Origin: Hyalangium gracile
GTDB lineage: Bacteria; Myxococcota; Myxococcia; Myxococcales; Myxococcaceae
DNA: 64,000 nucleotides
Assembly (NCBI RefSeq): GCF_020103725.1
Contig: NZ_JAHXBG010000024.1
Span: forward strand, 106,245-170,244
Direction: 5' to 3'
Shown: one piece after another, positions 52,941 through 61,823 of the stretch
Layout: each line of letters begins with the position of its first letter
Position numbering within the stretch: position 1 is the first letter of the stretch
The notes under the pieces: model-generated
Told to the model about the DNA's origin: nothing
Databases searched by the model: none
What the model saw: the letters and a program-made list of their open reading frames with translations, nothing else
Made by a program: the position numbers and the translations under genes

Positions 52941-53810
52941 ATGGAGACCGCCCGGCTCGAGCAACTCGGCCTGCGGGTCGAGGAAAGCCCCACGGGCCAG
53001 CAAGCCACGCTGGAGCTGGGGGAGGCCTTCGTCCTGGAGAACCCCGTGACGCGCCAGCCGCTCGGGCCCGTCACCTTCCAGGTCGCCGGGGAGCGCCTGG
53101 TGCCCATGGCGCCGCCCGCGGTGGTGGGGCTGCCGCCCATCCCGCTGGGCTCGGTGGGGACACGGGGGGACGTTGCCCTGGTGCTCACCAGCGCCTACGA
53201 CGAGTACCTCTTCCACATCGAGCGCCGCTCCGCGCAGCTCCACGCGATGGGGCTCCATCCCAACCTGCACCCGGAGACGCTGGAGCTGTCCACGGAGCTG
53301 GAGATCGGGCCGCTCTCGCTCTCGCTCGTCACGGATCGGCTGGGCCAGTTCCGGGTGAGCCGGGTGGTTCGGGACGGCCAGGAGATCTCGGGCCTGCCCT
53401 CGTTCCGCTTCGAGCTGTTCGACTTCCGCGACAGGGATTCGCTCGCCAGCTACCTGTCCGCGCTGATCGAGGAGCGGCTCGCCCGTCCCCATGCTCCCCC
53501 GAGCGGGAGCCCCGGCCTGGTGCGCTACGAGGAGCTCGCGCGGGCCTTCGGGCCGCAGGCGGTGGTGCCCCCGCGCAGCGCGCTGGAGCTGCTGGTGCAG
53601 GTGCGCGTGAAGGGGGAGGTGTACCGCTTCGCCGCGGCCCGGGTTCAGGGCCGTACCTTCCGTGGCCTGCTGGCCGGCGCGCGGGGCAAGGTATGGTCGG
53701 AGCGCTTCGAACTCGATGCCTTCCCTGGCATCGTTCAACTGGTGGCGGACCTCTTCCAGGTCTCCCCCGAGGCCGTGCAGCTCCTCGGGCCGGACGCGCC
53801 ACAGGAGTGA
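52941..53810 (+). CDS. Conserved hypothetical protein between the dehydrogenase and MeaB
   Basis: 289 residues, three bases after the dehydrogenase stop and three before meaB, so certainly in the operon. No signal peptide, no membrane segment, no motif I recognise. It looks like two alpha/beta domains (1-150 with ELGEAFVLENPVTRQPLGPVTF; 150-289). Operon position links it to acyl-CoA metabolism or mutase maturation. Confidence 0.75.
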   Translation: METARLEQLGLRVEESPTGQQATLELGEAFVLENPVTRQPLGPVTFQVAGERLVPMAPPAVVGLPPIPLGSVGTRGDVALVLTSAYDEYLFHIERRSAQLHAMGLHPNLHPETLELSTELEIGPLSLSLVTDRLGQFRVSRVVRDGQEISGLPSFRFELFDFRDRDSLASYLSALIEERLARPHAPPSGSPGLVRYEELARAFGPQAVVPPRSALELLVQVRVKGEVYRFAAARVQGRTFRGLLAGARGKVWSERFELDAFPGIVQLVADLFQVSPEAVQLLGPDAPQE

Positions 53811-53813
53811 GCA

Positions 53814-54854
53814 TTGGCAACGGCGACTCAACTGGCTCAGCGGGTGCTCGACGGAGATGTGCGGGCCGCATCGCGCCTGATGCGCCACATCGATGACGGC
53901 GAGGCGAGCGCCACGGCAGACCTGCGCGCCCTGTTCCCCCGGACGGGCCGGGCCTACATCATCGGCCTCACCGGCTCGCCCGGCGCGGGCAAGTCCACGC
54001 TGACGGATCGGCTCATCGCCAGGTTCCGCAAGCAGGGCAAGAAGGTGGGGGTGCTGGCGGTGGACCCCACCAGCCCCTTCACGGGCGGCGCCATCCTGGG
54101 CGATCGCATCCGCATGCAGGATCACGCCACGGACCCGGGCGTCTTCATCCGCTCGCTGGCCACCCGGGGCAACCTGGGCGGCCTGTCGCGCGCCACCGGC
54201 GACTGCATCCGCGTGATGGACGCGATGGGGCAGGACATCATCCTGGTGGAGACGGTGGGCGTGGGGCAGGACGAGATCGACATCGCCCAGATGGCGCACA
54301 CCACCGTGGTGGTGACGGTGCCCGGCATGGGGGATGACGTGCAGGCCATCAAGGCCGGCATCCTCGAGGTGGCGGACGTGTTCGCGGTGAACAAGTCCGA
54401 CCTGGACGGGGCCGACCGCATGGTGCGCGAGCTGCGGATGATGCTGGAGCTGCGCCACGCGGTGAAGGCGCCCGCCATGGACCATGACGCGCACCACCGC
54501 ATGGTCCGCGCCAAGGCGGAGGGCCGGCACGTGGAGGAGGCCCCGGGCCCGCGCGAGTGGGAGCCGCCCATCCTCAAGGTGGTGGCCGCCAAGGACCAGG
54601 GGGTGGACGCGCTGGTGGAGGCGGTGGAGCAGCACCGCGCCTTCCTGGACGAGACGGGGCTGCGCAAGCAGAAGGAGCGGACCCGCGCCGCCATGCAGTT
54701 CGTGGCCCTGCTGCGCGAGCGGCTGCTGCGCGGGGCCCTGGCGAGGCTCGAGCGGGAGCGGGGCCGGCTGGACGAGGTGGCCAGCCGGATCGCCGAGCGA
54801 CAGGCCGATCCGTACGCGCTCGCCGAGGAGCTGGCGAGCCAGCTCTCGGAGTAG
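53814..54854 (+). CDS. meaB: MeaB/ArgK-type GTPase, chaperone of B12-dependent acyl-CoA mutase
   Basis: 346 residues from TTG 53814. Walker A GSPGAGKST (residues 54-62), VLAVDPTSPFTGGAILGDRIRM, VETVGVGQDE and NKSDLDGADR are the MeaB signature set. MeaB protects mutases from inactivation and loads adenosylcobalamin. The partner here is probably the split mutase at 39 and 42.6 kb, about 11 kb away. Confidence 0.95.
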   Translation: MATATQLAQRVLDGDVRAASRLMRHIDDGEASATADLRALFPRTGRAYIIGLTGSPGAGKSTLTDRLIARFRKQGKKVGVLAVDPTSPFTGGAILGDRIRMQDHATDPGVFIRSLATRGNLGGLSRATGDCIRVMDAMGQDIILVETVGVGQDEIDIAQMAHTTVVVTVPGMGDDVQAIKAGILEVADVFAVNKSDLDGADRMVRELRMMLELRHAVKAPAMDHDAHHRMVRAKAEGRHVEEAPGPREWEPPILKVVAAKDQGVDALVEAVEQHRAFLDETGLRKQKERTRAAMQFVALLRERLLRGALARLERERGRLDEVASRIAERQADPYALAEELASQLSE

Positions 54855-54858
54855 CCGC

Positions 54859-55581
54859 GTGGAGAAGCTGAGCCTTCAAGAGCGCGTCCAGGAGCTGGAG
54901 AACCGGCTGGGGGTGCCCATGCTCCGCAAGGAGCTGGGCCTGGCCGCGCTGACGCACAAGAGCTACTTCAACGAGCACCGCGAGGCGGGGCTCCAGGACA
55001 ACGAGCGGCTGGAGTTCCTGGGGGACGCGGTGGTGGACCTGGCCATCAGCCACCGCCTGATGGAGCGCTTCCCCAACGCCTCCGAGGGCGAGCTGTCCAA
55101 GCTGCGCGCGCTGATCGTCAACGAGGAGGGCCTGGCGCGCATCGCCCGGGCGCTGGCGCTGGGCGATCTGCTGCTGCTGGGCCGGGGCGAGGAGATGACG
55201 GGCGGGCGGGAGAAGAGCTCCGTGCTGGCCGACGCCATGGAGGCCGTCATCGGCGCGCTGTACCTGGGCTCGGGCATGGACGCGGTGATGGCGCTGGTGG
55301 ACCGGCACTTCGCGGACGCCCTGGACGGGGTGGCCCAGGGCCGCAGCGGCCTGGACTACAAGACGAAGCTCCAGGAGGACGTGCAGAACCGGCTCAAGCT
55401 GTCGCCGCGCTACCGGGTGGTGGCCGAGGCGGGGCCTGACCACGAGAAGACATTCGAGGTGGAGGTGTCCATCGGCTCGGAGCTGTACGCCCGGGCCACG
55501 GGGCGCAACAAGAAGGAGGCGGAGCAGGCCGCCGCCCGCGCCACCCTGGACATGCTTCGGAAGGACGACACCTCGAAGTGA
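54859..55581 (+). CDS. rnc: Ribonuclease III
   Basis: 240 residues from GTG 54859. RNase III signature NERLEFLGDAVVDLAIS, catalytic second motif VLADAMEAVIGALYL and a C-terminal double-stranded-RNA-binding domain (about 165-235, GRNKKEAEQAAARATLDML). Processes rRNA precursors and other duplex RNA. Only 4 bp after meaB; starts the rnc-era-der group. Confidence 0.96.
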   Translation: MEKLSLQERVQELENRLGVPMLRKELGLAALTHKSYFNEHREAGLQDNERLEFLGDAVVDLAISHRLMERFPNASEGELSKLRALIVNEEGLARIARALALGDLLLLGRGEEMTGGREKSSVLADAMEAVIGALYLGSGMDAVMALVDRHFADALDGVAQGRSGLDYKTKLQEDVQNRLKLSPRYRVVAEAGPDHEKTFEVEVSIGSELYARATGRNKKEAEQAAARATLDMLRKDDTSK

Positions 55582-55623
55582 AACCCCTTGGAGGGGGGGA
55601 GGGCGGGGAATAAGGTCCCCGCC

Positions 55624-56298
55624 ATGTTCCGGATGATTGCGACCGCCCTGCTCCTGGCCGCCACCGTTGCCGGTGCGCAGCCCTCCGCCGGCCCGTGGAC
55701 CCAGAAGGTCCAGGCGGGCAAGGACCTCTACGCCACCCTCAAGACGAACCAGGGCGACATGGTCGTCCGGCTCTTCTCCAAGGACGCGCCCAAGACGGTG
55801 GAGAACTTCGTGGCGCTGGCCGCCGGCGAGAAGGAGTGGAAGCACCCGGGCACGGGGGAGAAGTCCAAGAAGCCCCTGTATGACGGGACCGTCTTCCACC
55901 GCGTCATCCCCGAGTTCATGATCCAGGGCGGCGATCCCACCGGCACGGGCATGGGAGATCCGGGCTACAGCTTCGCGGACGAGTTCCAGAGCGGCCGCAC
56001 CTTCTCCAAGCCGGGCCTGCTGGCCATGGCCAACGCGGGCCCCAACACCAACGGCAGCCAGTTCTTCATCACCACCTCCACGCCGGCCTACCTGAACAAC
56101 CGGCACACCATCTTCGGCGAGGTGGTGAAGGGCTATGACGTGGCGGTGAAGATCTCCAAGGTTGCGCGCGATCCGGGCGACAAGCCGCTGACGCCGGTGA
56201 CGATCACCAAGATCGAGCTGAGCGAGAAGGCTCCGAAGGGAGTCCCCGCGGACAAGCCGGCCAAGGGCCTGCCGAAGAAGGCCGCCGAGAAGAAGTAG
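55624..56298 (+). CDS. Exported cyclophilin-type peptidyl-prolyl isomerase
   Basis: 224 residues with a signal peptide (MIATALLLAATVAGAQ) and Lys/Pro/Ala-rich tail. Cyclophilin domain 30-200: FHRVIPEFMIQGGDPTGTGMGDPGYSFADEF and MANAGPNTNGSQFFITTSTP with the catalytic Arg in FHR. Folds periplasmic or envelope proteins. Directly followed by a paralogue without signal peptide. Confidence 0.94.
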   Translation: MFRMIATALLLAATVAGAQPSAGPWTQKVQAGKDLYATLKTNQGDMVVRLFSKDAPKTVENFVALAAGEKEWKHPGTGEKSKKPLYDGTVFHRVIPEFMIQGGDPTGTGMGDPGYSFADEFQSGRTFSKPGLLAMANAGPNTNGSQFFITTSTPAYLNNRHTIFGEVVKGYDVAVKISKVARDPGDKPLTPVTITKIELSEKAPKGVPADKPAKGLPKKAAEKK

Positions 56299-56364
56299 GC
56301 ACAGCACCACTCACGAGGGCCCGAATCCAAACCCGAGGGCCCCCAACCGTAGCGGGAGACGCAG

Positions 56365-56919
56365 ATGGGCATGATGGACGAGGCGCGCGCTGGGAAGGAC
56401 CTTTACGCCACCTTCGACACGACCGAAGGGAAGGTCGTCGTGAAGCTGTTCGCCAAGGACGCGCCGAAGACGGTGGAGAACTTCGTGGGGCTGGCCACCG
56501 GCGAGAAGGAGTGGAAGCACCCGGCCACCGGTGACCGCAAGGTAGGCGAGCCGCTCTACAACGGGACCATCTTCCACCGCTGCATCCCGGAGTTCATGAT
56601 TCAGGGCGGCGATCCGCTCGGCCGGGGGACGGGCGGCCCGGGTTACCGCTTCGAGGATGAGTTCCAGAGCGGCCGGCGTTTCGACAGGAAGGGCCTGCTG
56701 GCCATGGCCAACGCGGGGCCCAACACCAACGGCAGCCAGTTCTTCATCACCGTGGTGCCCACCCCCCACCTCAACAACCGCCACACCATCTTCGGCGAGG
56801 TGGTACAGGGCTATGAGGTAGTCGACCGCATCGCCAACGAGATTCCCAAGGGCCCGGGCGACCGGCCCACCACCGAAGTGCGCATCAACAGCCTGACCAT
56901 CTCGACGACCGCGCCGTAG
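56365..56919 (+). CDS. Cytoplasmic cyclophilin-type peptidyl-prolyl isomerase
   Basis: 184 residues, no signal peptide. Cyclophilin motifs FHRCIPEFMIQGGDPLGRGTGGPGYRFEDEF and MANAGPNTNGSQFFITVVPTPHLNNRHT. Closely similar to the preceding gene, including AGKDLYATF at the start, so the pair arose by tandem duplication and one copy gained or lost an export signal. Confidence 0.94.
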   Translation: MGMMDEARAGKDLYATFDTTEGKVVVKLFAKDAPKTVENFVGLATGEKEWKHPATGDRKVGEPLYNGTIFHRCIPEFMIQGGDPLGRGTGGPGYRFEDEFQSGRRFDRKGLLAMANAGPNTNGSQFFITVVPTPHLNNRHTIFGEVVQGYEVVDRIANEIPKGPGDRPTTEVRINSLTISTTAP

Positions 56920-56974
56920 CCCCGACCGCCTGGAGGGCGGGCAGGGGAGTTGTAGGCGGGTCGTGCAGTCCCAC

Positions 56975-57000
56975 GGGCCTTCCTCCTCGGAGGAAGGCCC
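56975..57000 (+). terminator. Hairpin between the cyclophilin and era
   Basis: Perfect 12-bp inverted repeat (56975-56986 and 56989-57000) with a two-base centre, 19 bases before the era start. No T tract, so it may be a pause or translational control element instead of a terminator. Confidence 0.4.
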
Positions 57001-57018
57001 CAGATCACCTTCTCAACG

Positions 57019-57966
57019 ATGGCCTCGAAGAACTACCGCAGCGGCTTCGCCGCGCTCATTGGGCGCCCCAACGTGGGCAAGAGCACGCTGCTCAACCAGC
57101 TCACCGGCGAGAAGATCGCCATCGTCTCGCCCAAGCCGCAGACCACCCGCAACCGAATCCTGGGCGTGGTGACCCGGCCGGAGGGGCAGGTGGCGTTCAT
57201 CGACACCCCTGGCATCCACCAGGCCAAGGGAGAGCTCAACCGCTACATGGTGGAGACGGCCCTCTCGGCCGCCGAGGAGGTGGACCTGGTCCTCTTCCTC
57301 ATCGAGCCGCCGGGTGGCGAGAAGCCCGAGTCCTGGGTGGGCCCGGGCAACCGGATGATCCTCGAGCGGCTGCAGCGCATCGGCAAGCCGACGTTCCTGG
57401 TCATCAACAAGATCGACACCATCCCCAAGCCGAAGCTGCTGCCGCTGATCGATCTGTTCCGCAACGAGTTCCCGTTCGCGGAGGTGGTGCCCCTGTCGGC
57501 GCGCGAGGGGGACGGGGTGGAGAAGCTCTTCCACGTGGTGCTCCAGCACCTGCCGGAGGGAGAGCCCATCTTCGACGAGGACATGCTCACCGATCAGCAG
57601 GAGCGCACGCTGGTCGCCGAGTACATCCGCGAGCAGGTGCTGCGCCACTGCCGGCAGGAGATTCCGTACTCCACGGCGGTGCTGGTGGACGTGTTCGACG
57701 AGTCCGAGCGCGAGCCCCGGCCGGGCGCGCCCGAGGGGCAGCTGGCGGGCCTCATCCGCATCGCCGCCTCCATCTACGTGGAGCGCGACAGCCAGAAGGC
57801 CATCATCATCGGCAAGCAGGGACAGATGTTGAAGACCATCGGGACGGACGCGCGCAAGGCCATCCAGCGGTTGCTGGGGGCGCACGTGTACCTCTCGCTC
57901 CGGGTCCGCGTGGAGCCGCGCTGGAGCGAGCGCCCCGAAGGGCTCAAGAAGCTGGGATACGAGTAA
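57019..57966 (+). CDS. era: GTPase Era
   Basis: 315 residues. G1 GRPNVGKST, G2-region PKPQTTRNRI, G3 DTPG, G4 NKID (INKIDTI), and the C-terminal KH domain with GKQGQMLKTIGTDARKAI. Binds 16S rRNA 3' end in 30S assembly. Stop overlaps the der start by one base. Confidence 0.97.
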   Translation: MASKNYRSGFAALIGRPNVGKSTLLNQLTGEKIAIVSPKPQTTRNRILGVVTRPEGQVAFIDTPGIHQAKGELNRYMVETALSAAEEVDLVLFLIEPPGGEKPESWVGPGNRMILERLQRIGKPTFLVINKIDTIPKPKLLPLIDLFRNEFPFAEVVPLSAREGDGVEKLFHVVLQHLPEGEPIFDEDMLTDQQERTLVAEYIREQVLRHCRQEIPYSTAVLVDVFDESEREPRPGAPEGQLAGLIRIAASIYVERDSQKAIIIGKQGQMLKTIGTDARKAIQRLLGAHVYLSLRVRVEPRWSERPEGLKKLGYE

Positions 57967-59357
57967 TGAAACCGCTGGTCGCCATTGTCGGACGCCCCAA
58001 CGTGGGCAAGTCCACGCTCTTCAATCGCCTCATCCACCGCCGCGCCGCCCTCGTGGAGGACGTGCCCGGCGTCACCCGGGATCGCCACTACGCGGACACC
58101 GAGTGGGGGGATCGGGCCTTCACCGTCATCGACACGGGCGGCTTCGTCCCCGGGGACAAGGATCTGCTCCTCCAGGAGGTGCGCGAGCAGGCGCAGCTGG
58201 CCGTGGAGGAGAGTGACGTCATCATCCTCGTCACGGACGGCCGCGCCGGGCTCACCGCCGCGGACGAGGCCGTGGCCCGGCTGCTGCGCAAGAGCGGCAA
58301 GCCGGTGCTGGTGGCCGCCAACAAGCTGGACAGCCCCACCGGCTCCATCCAGGCGCTCTCAGCCGAATTCTTCCGGCTGGGGTTGGGAGACGTGTTCTCC
58401 GTGTCGGCCGAGCACGGGCTGGGCCTGCCCCAGCTCGCCGAGGCGCTGCTGGACAAGCTCCCGCCCAAGCAGGAGGGGGAGAGCGCCGAGGAGCTGCCGG
58501 ACGATGGCACCATCCGCATCGCCATCATCGGCCGGCCCAACGTGGGCAAGAGCACCCTGGTGAACTCCCTGCTCAAGCAGAAGCGGGTGGTGGCCAGCGA
58601 CGTGCCGGGCACCACGCGGGACCCCATCGACTCGACGCTCACCTATAAGGACAAGAAGGTCATCCTCACGGACACGGCGGGCATCCGGCGCAAGCGCTCC
58701 ATCGCGCACCGCGTGGAGAAGTACTCCGTGGTGGCGGCCCTGAAGGTGCTGGATCGCAGCGACGTGGCGGTGCTCCTGATGGACGCCACCGAGCCGGCGG
58801 TGGACCAGGACGCCAAGCTGGCGGCGCTGGCCGAGGACAAGGGCCGCGCGCTCGTCATCGTGGTGAACAAGTGGGATTTGATCGGCTCGGACCAGCGCCG
58901 GCAGGAGGCCTACCGCGAGGCGCTCAAGCACTCCCTGAAGTTCGTGGGGTATGCGCCCATCGTCTTCACCTCGGCGCTGACGGGCTCCAAGGTGGAGAAG
59001 GTGGTGGAGATCGCCATCGAGCTGGCCGAGCAGTTCCGCTACCGGGCGCCCACCCCCCAGCTCAACCGGCTGCTGGAGCACACGGTGAGCGAGCACCCGG
59101 CCCCCATCTTCGCGGGCAAGCCCCTGCGCCTGTACTACATCGCCCAGGTGGGCACGGCGCCTCCCACCTTCGCCCTGACGTGCAATCACCCGGAGGGCGT
59201 ACCGGAGATGTACAAGCGGTACATCACCAACCAGCTCCGCAAGACGTTCGATCTGCGGGTGCCCCTGCGGCTGCTCTTCAAGGAGCGGCCAGGCAAGGCC
59301 AAGCGGGAGGCCCGCAAGCGACCCAACGCGAAACCGGGCAAACAGCACAAGCGCTGA
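57966..59357 (+). CDS. der: GTPase Der (EngA)
   Basis: 463 residues. Two GTPase domains in tandem (GRPNVGKST at about residues 8-16 and again at 185-193), each with DT(G/A)G and NKxD, then a C-terminal KH-like domain and a basic tail. Needed for 50S ribosome assembly. Translationally coupled to era. Confidence 0.97.
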   Translation: MKPLVAIVGRPNVGKSTLFNRLIHRRAALVEDVPGVTRDRHYADTEWGDRAFTVIDTGGFVPGDKDLLLQEVREQAQLAVEESDVIILVTDGRAGLTAADEAVARLLRKSGKPVLVAANKLDSPTGSIQALSAEFFRLGLGDVFSVSAEHGLGLPQLAEALLDKLPPKQEGESAEELPDDGTIRIAIIGRPNVGKSTLVNSLLKQKRVVASDVPGTTRDPIDSTLTYKDKKVILTDTAGIRRKRSIAHRVEKYSVVAALKVLDRSDVAVLLMDATEPAVDQDAKLAALAEDKGRALVIVVNKWDLIGSDQRRQEAYREALKHSLKFVGYAPIVFTSALTGSKVEKVVEIAIELAEQFRYRAPTPQLNRLLEHTVSEHPAPIFAGKPLRLYYIAQVGTAPPTFALTCNHPEGVPEMYKRYITNQLRKTFDLRVPLRLLFKERPGKAKREARKRPNAKPGKQHKR

Positions 59358-59437
59358 GCGTGTTCGCGTTGACACCCCCGGTAGGCGCTCCGTAGATTGC
59401 GCCGCCTTTCGCACCCGAGAAGAAGAGGTCCAGGGAC

Positions 59438-60247
59438 GTGGCCAATTCCGAGAAGATGACCCAGCAGGAGCTCAAGCAGCCCGATGCCTTCCAGCGCGCA
59501 GGTGCGGAGGCTCGAGACTGGCTCATCGAGCGGCAGACGCTCGTCATCCTGGCCGTGGGTGTGGTGCTGGTGGGAGGCCTGGTCGTGGCGCTCATCAGCT
59601 ACTTCTCCAGCCGGGGCGAGGCCTCGGCCGCCAAGGAGCTGGGCGCGGCGCTGGAGATCCTCGATCGGCCGGTGATCGCCACCCCCGAGGGTGCGCAGCT
59701 CACGCCGCAGGACGGCACCGAGCCTCCCTTCAAGTCGGCCCAGGAGCAGGACCAGGCGCTGGTGAAGGCCCTCACGGACTTCCGCGCGGCCCACAAGGGC
59801 ACGAAGTCGGCGACGACGGCGGCGCTGGCGCTGGGCAAGGCCGAGTACCGGCTGGGCAACCACGACAAGGCGGTGGCCGCCTTCTCCGAGTACCTCAAGG
59901 ACGCCGCCCAGAACGACCCGATGCGCGCCGCGGCGCTCGAGGGCCGGGGCTACGCCTACGAGGCGCAGCAGAAGTACGACGAGGCGCTCGCTTCCTTCGA
60001 CGAGATGTCCAAGGTGGAGTCCGGCGGTTACCTGGAGGGGATGGGCCAGTACCACCGCGCCCGCATCCTGATCCTCCAGGGGAAGAAGGATGACGCGGCC
60101 GCCGTCCTCGTGAAGATTCCAGTGGACCATGCGGGCAGCGCGGCGGCGCGGCTGGCCAGCGAGCGGACGGCGCTGCTGGCGGCGGCGGGGGTGAAGATCC
60201 CCGAGCCGCCGAAGCCCACGGGCGGGCCTGGGGACGGAGGGGCATGA
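59438..60247 (+). CDS. YfgM-like membrane-anchored TPR protein
   Basis: 269 residues from GTG 59438. Cytoplasmic N-terminus, one membrane helix (about 35-57, LVILAVGVVLVGGLVVALISYF) and periplasmic TPR-like repeats (about 110-245). Position between der and bamB matches the widespread yfgM-bamB-der order; YfgM is an accessory of SecYEG and periplasmic chaperones. Overlaps the bamB start by four bases. Confidence 0.87.
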   Translation: MANSEKMTQQELKQPDAFQRAGAEARDWLIERQTLVILAVGVVLVGGLVVALISYFSSRGEASAAKELGAALEILDRPVIATPEGAQLTPQDGTEPPFKSAQEQDQALVKALTDFRAAHKGTKSATTAALALGKAEYRLGNHDKAVAAFSEYLKDAAQNDPMRAAALEGRGYAYEAQQKYDEALASFDEMSKVESGGYLEGMGQYHRARILILQGKKDDAAAVLVKIPVDHAGSAAARLASERTALLAAAGVKIPEPPKPTGGPGDGGA

Positions 60248-61398
60248 AGCGGCGTTCGTGGAAGCGGTGGGTAGGGGTGGTGGGGGCCGTGGGGTTGCTG
60301 GGCGGGTGTAGCTCCGTCTCGCTCTTCGGCAACCCCGTCAGCTCCGAGGTGCGGCAGGCCCCGGCCAGCTTCTTCGAGGTGAACTGGTGGACGCCGCTCG
60401 TCGAGCCGCCCTCCTGGGAGTACGCGCCCCGTGAGTTCGCCACCCCGGCGGTGGATCCGGACTCCGGGCGCATCATCACGCTCACCCGGGACGGCATCAT
60501 CCGAGGGGTGGCTCCTGGCGGCCAGGTGGACTGGTCCTTCAAGACGGCCAACCGCTTCTCGGCCGGCGCCCTGGTGCACGAGGGCATTGCCTACGTCCCG
60601 GGTGGCGACGGCAACCTGTACGCGCTGGACGCGCGCACCGGCGAGCTGAAGTGGAAGTACGAGGCCGGCGAGTCCCTGGCGACGACGCCGGTGCTGGCGG
60701 GCTCGCTCGTGCTGGTGGCCTCGGAGGCGGACACGCTGTTCGCGGTGGACGTCGAGACGGGCAAGTGGGCGTGGCAGTACCGGCGCGATCAGCCCAGCGG
60801 GTTCACCATCCACGGCACCTCGTCGCCGCTGGTGAAGGGCGACACGGTCTACCTGGGCTTCTCGGACGGGTACCTGGTGGCGCTCGACGCCAAGGGTGGC
60901 ACCACGAAGTGGGAGAAGTCCCTGGCGGGCGGCGCCTCCGAGTACCTGGACGTGGACACCCAGCCGGTGGTGGATGACGCAGGCCGGCTCTACGTGGCCT
61001 CGTACCAGGGTGGGCTGTACGCCCTGGAGGCCGAGACCGGGGATGTGGAGTGGAGCTCCTCGGTGGCGGGCATCACCTCGCTGCTGGCTCGGGGGGAGAT
61101 CGTCTTCGCCACCGGGAACGGCCGGGTGGATGCCTACCTGGGCGAGACGGGGCGGCTGCTCTGGTCGCACAACCTGGGCGAGCGGGCAGGGCGCAGGCCG
61201 GTGCTGGCGCGGGGCATGCTCCTGGTGCCGAACCAGCGGGCGCTGCTGTTCGTGGATCCCAAGACGGGCCAGTCCCGGCTCGCGTGGAACCCGGGTGACG
61301 GCATCAGCGCCGCGCCCACGGTGGCAGGCTCCACCGCGTACGTGCTGTCCAACAACGGCTACCTGTACGAGCTGCGCCTGCAGGGGGGCGGCGGTTGA
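60244..61398 (+). CDS. bamB: Outer-membrane protein assembly factor BamB-like lipoprotein
   Basis: 384 residues. Lipobox VGLLGGC (Cys about residue 21), then a PQQ-type eight-bladed beta-propeller with repeats such as VPGGDGNLYALDARTGELKWKYEAGES, FAVDVETGKWAWQYRR and LYVASYQGGLYALEAETGDVEWSS. Together with YfgM and der, this matches BamB of the BAM complex. The propeller family is broad; genomic context supports BamB. Confidence 0.87.
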   Translation: MKRRSWKRWVGVVGAVGLLGGCSSVSLFGNPVSSEVRQAPASFFEVNWWTPLVEPPSWEYAPREFATPAVDPDSGRIITLTRDGIIRGVAPGGQVDWSFKTANRFSAGALVHEGIAYVPGGDGNLYALDARTGELKWKYEAGESLATTPVLAGSLVLVASEADTLFAVDVETGKWAWQYRRDQPSGFTIHGTSSPLVKGDTVYLGFSDGYLVALDAKGGTTKWEKSLAGGASEYLDVDTQPVVDDAGRLYVASYQGGLYALEAETGDVEWSSSVAGITSLLARGEIVFATGNGRVDAYLGETGRLLWSHNLGERAGRRPVLARGMLLVPNQRALLFVDPKTGQSRLAWNPGDGISAAPTVAGSTAYVLSNNGYLYELRLQGGGG

Positions 61399-61823
61399 CG
61401 GGGAGCGCGCCGAGGACGGTCCGGGTGGTGGCGGCGTTGATTCCAGGGCCTGACGAGGGCTCGCGGTTCCTGGTGCAGCAGCGACTCCCGGGGGGCAGCC
61501 GAGCGCTGCTCTGGGAGTTCCCCGGCGGCAAGGTGGAGGCCGGCGAGACGGACAAGGCCGCGCTGGCCCGCGAGTGCCGCGAGGAGCTGGACGTGGAGCT
61601 CGAGGTGGGCCGGCGGCTGTGGGAGGGCCGGCACACGTACCCGGATCTCACGGTGGAGCTGGTGCTGTACTGGGCCCGGCTGGTGTCGGGTGAGCCCAAG
61701 CCGCTGGGAGCGCACGCGCTGCGGTTCCTGACGCCGGCGGAGATGAAGGCGCTGCCCTTCTGCGAGGCGGACATCCCGCTGCTGGAGGAGCTGGTGGCCG
61801 GAAGGCTGGAGCTGCCGCGGTGA
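61395..61823 (+). CDS. Nudix hydrolase, MutT-like
   Basis: 142 residues from TTG 61395, overlapping the bamB stop. Nudix box GGKVEAGETDKAALARECREELDVEL (Glu residues of the REx2EE core present) and FLVQQRLPGG, WEFPGGK are MutT-like. Sanitises 8-oxo-dGTP or related nucleotides by inference. Overlaps the next gene by one base. Confidence 0.9.
   Translation: MTGSAPRTVRVVAALIPGPDEGSRFLVQQRLPGGSRALLWEFPGGKVEAGETDKAALARECREELDVELEVGRRLWEGRHTYPDLTVELVLYWARLVSGEPKPLGAHALRFLTPAEMKALPFCEADIPLLEELVAGRLELPR

Noticed and set aside
51777..54635. 952-codon minus-strand frame opposite the dehydrogenase-MeaB genes
   Set aside because: Covers three convincingly real genes on the other strand.
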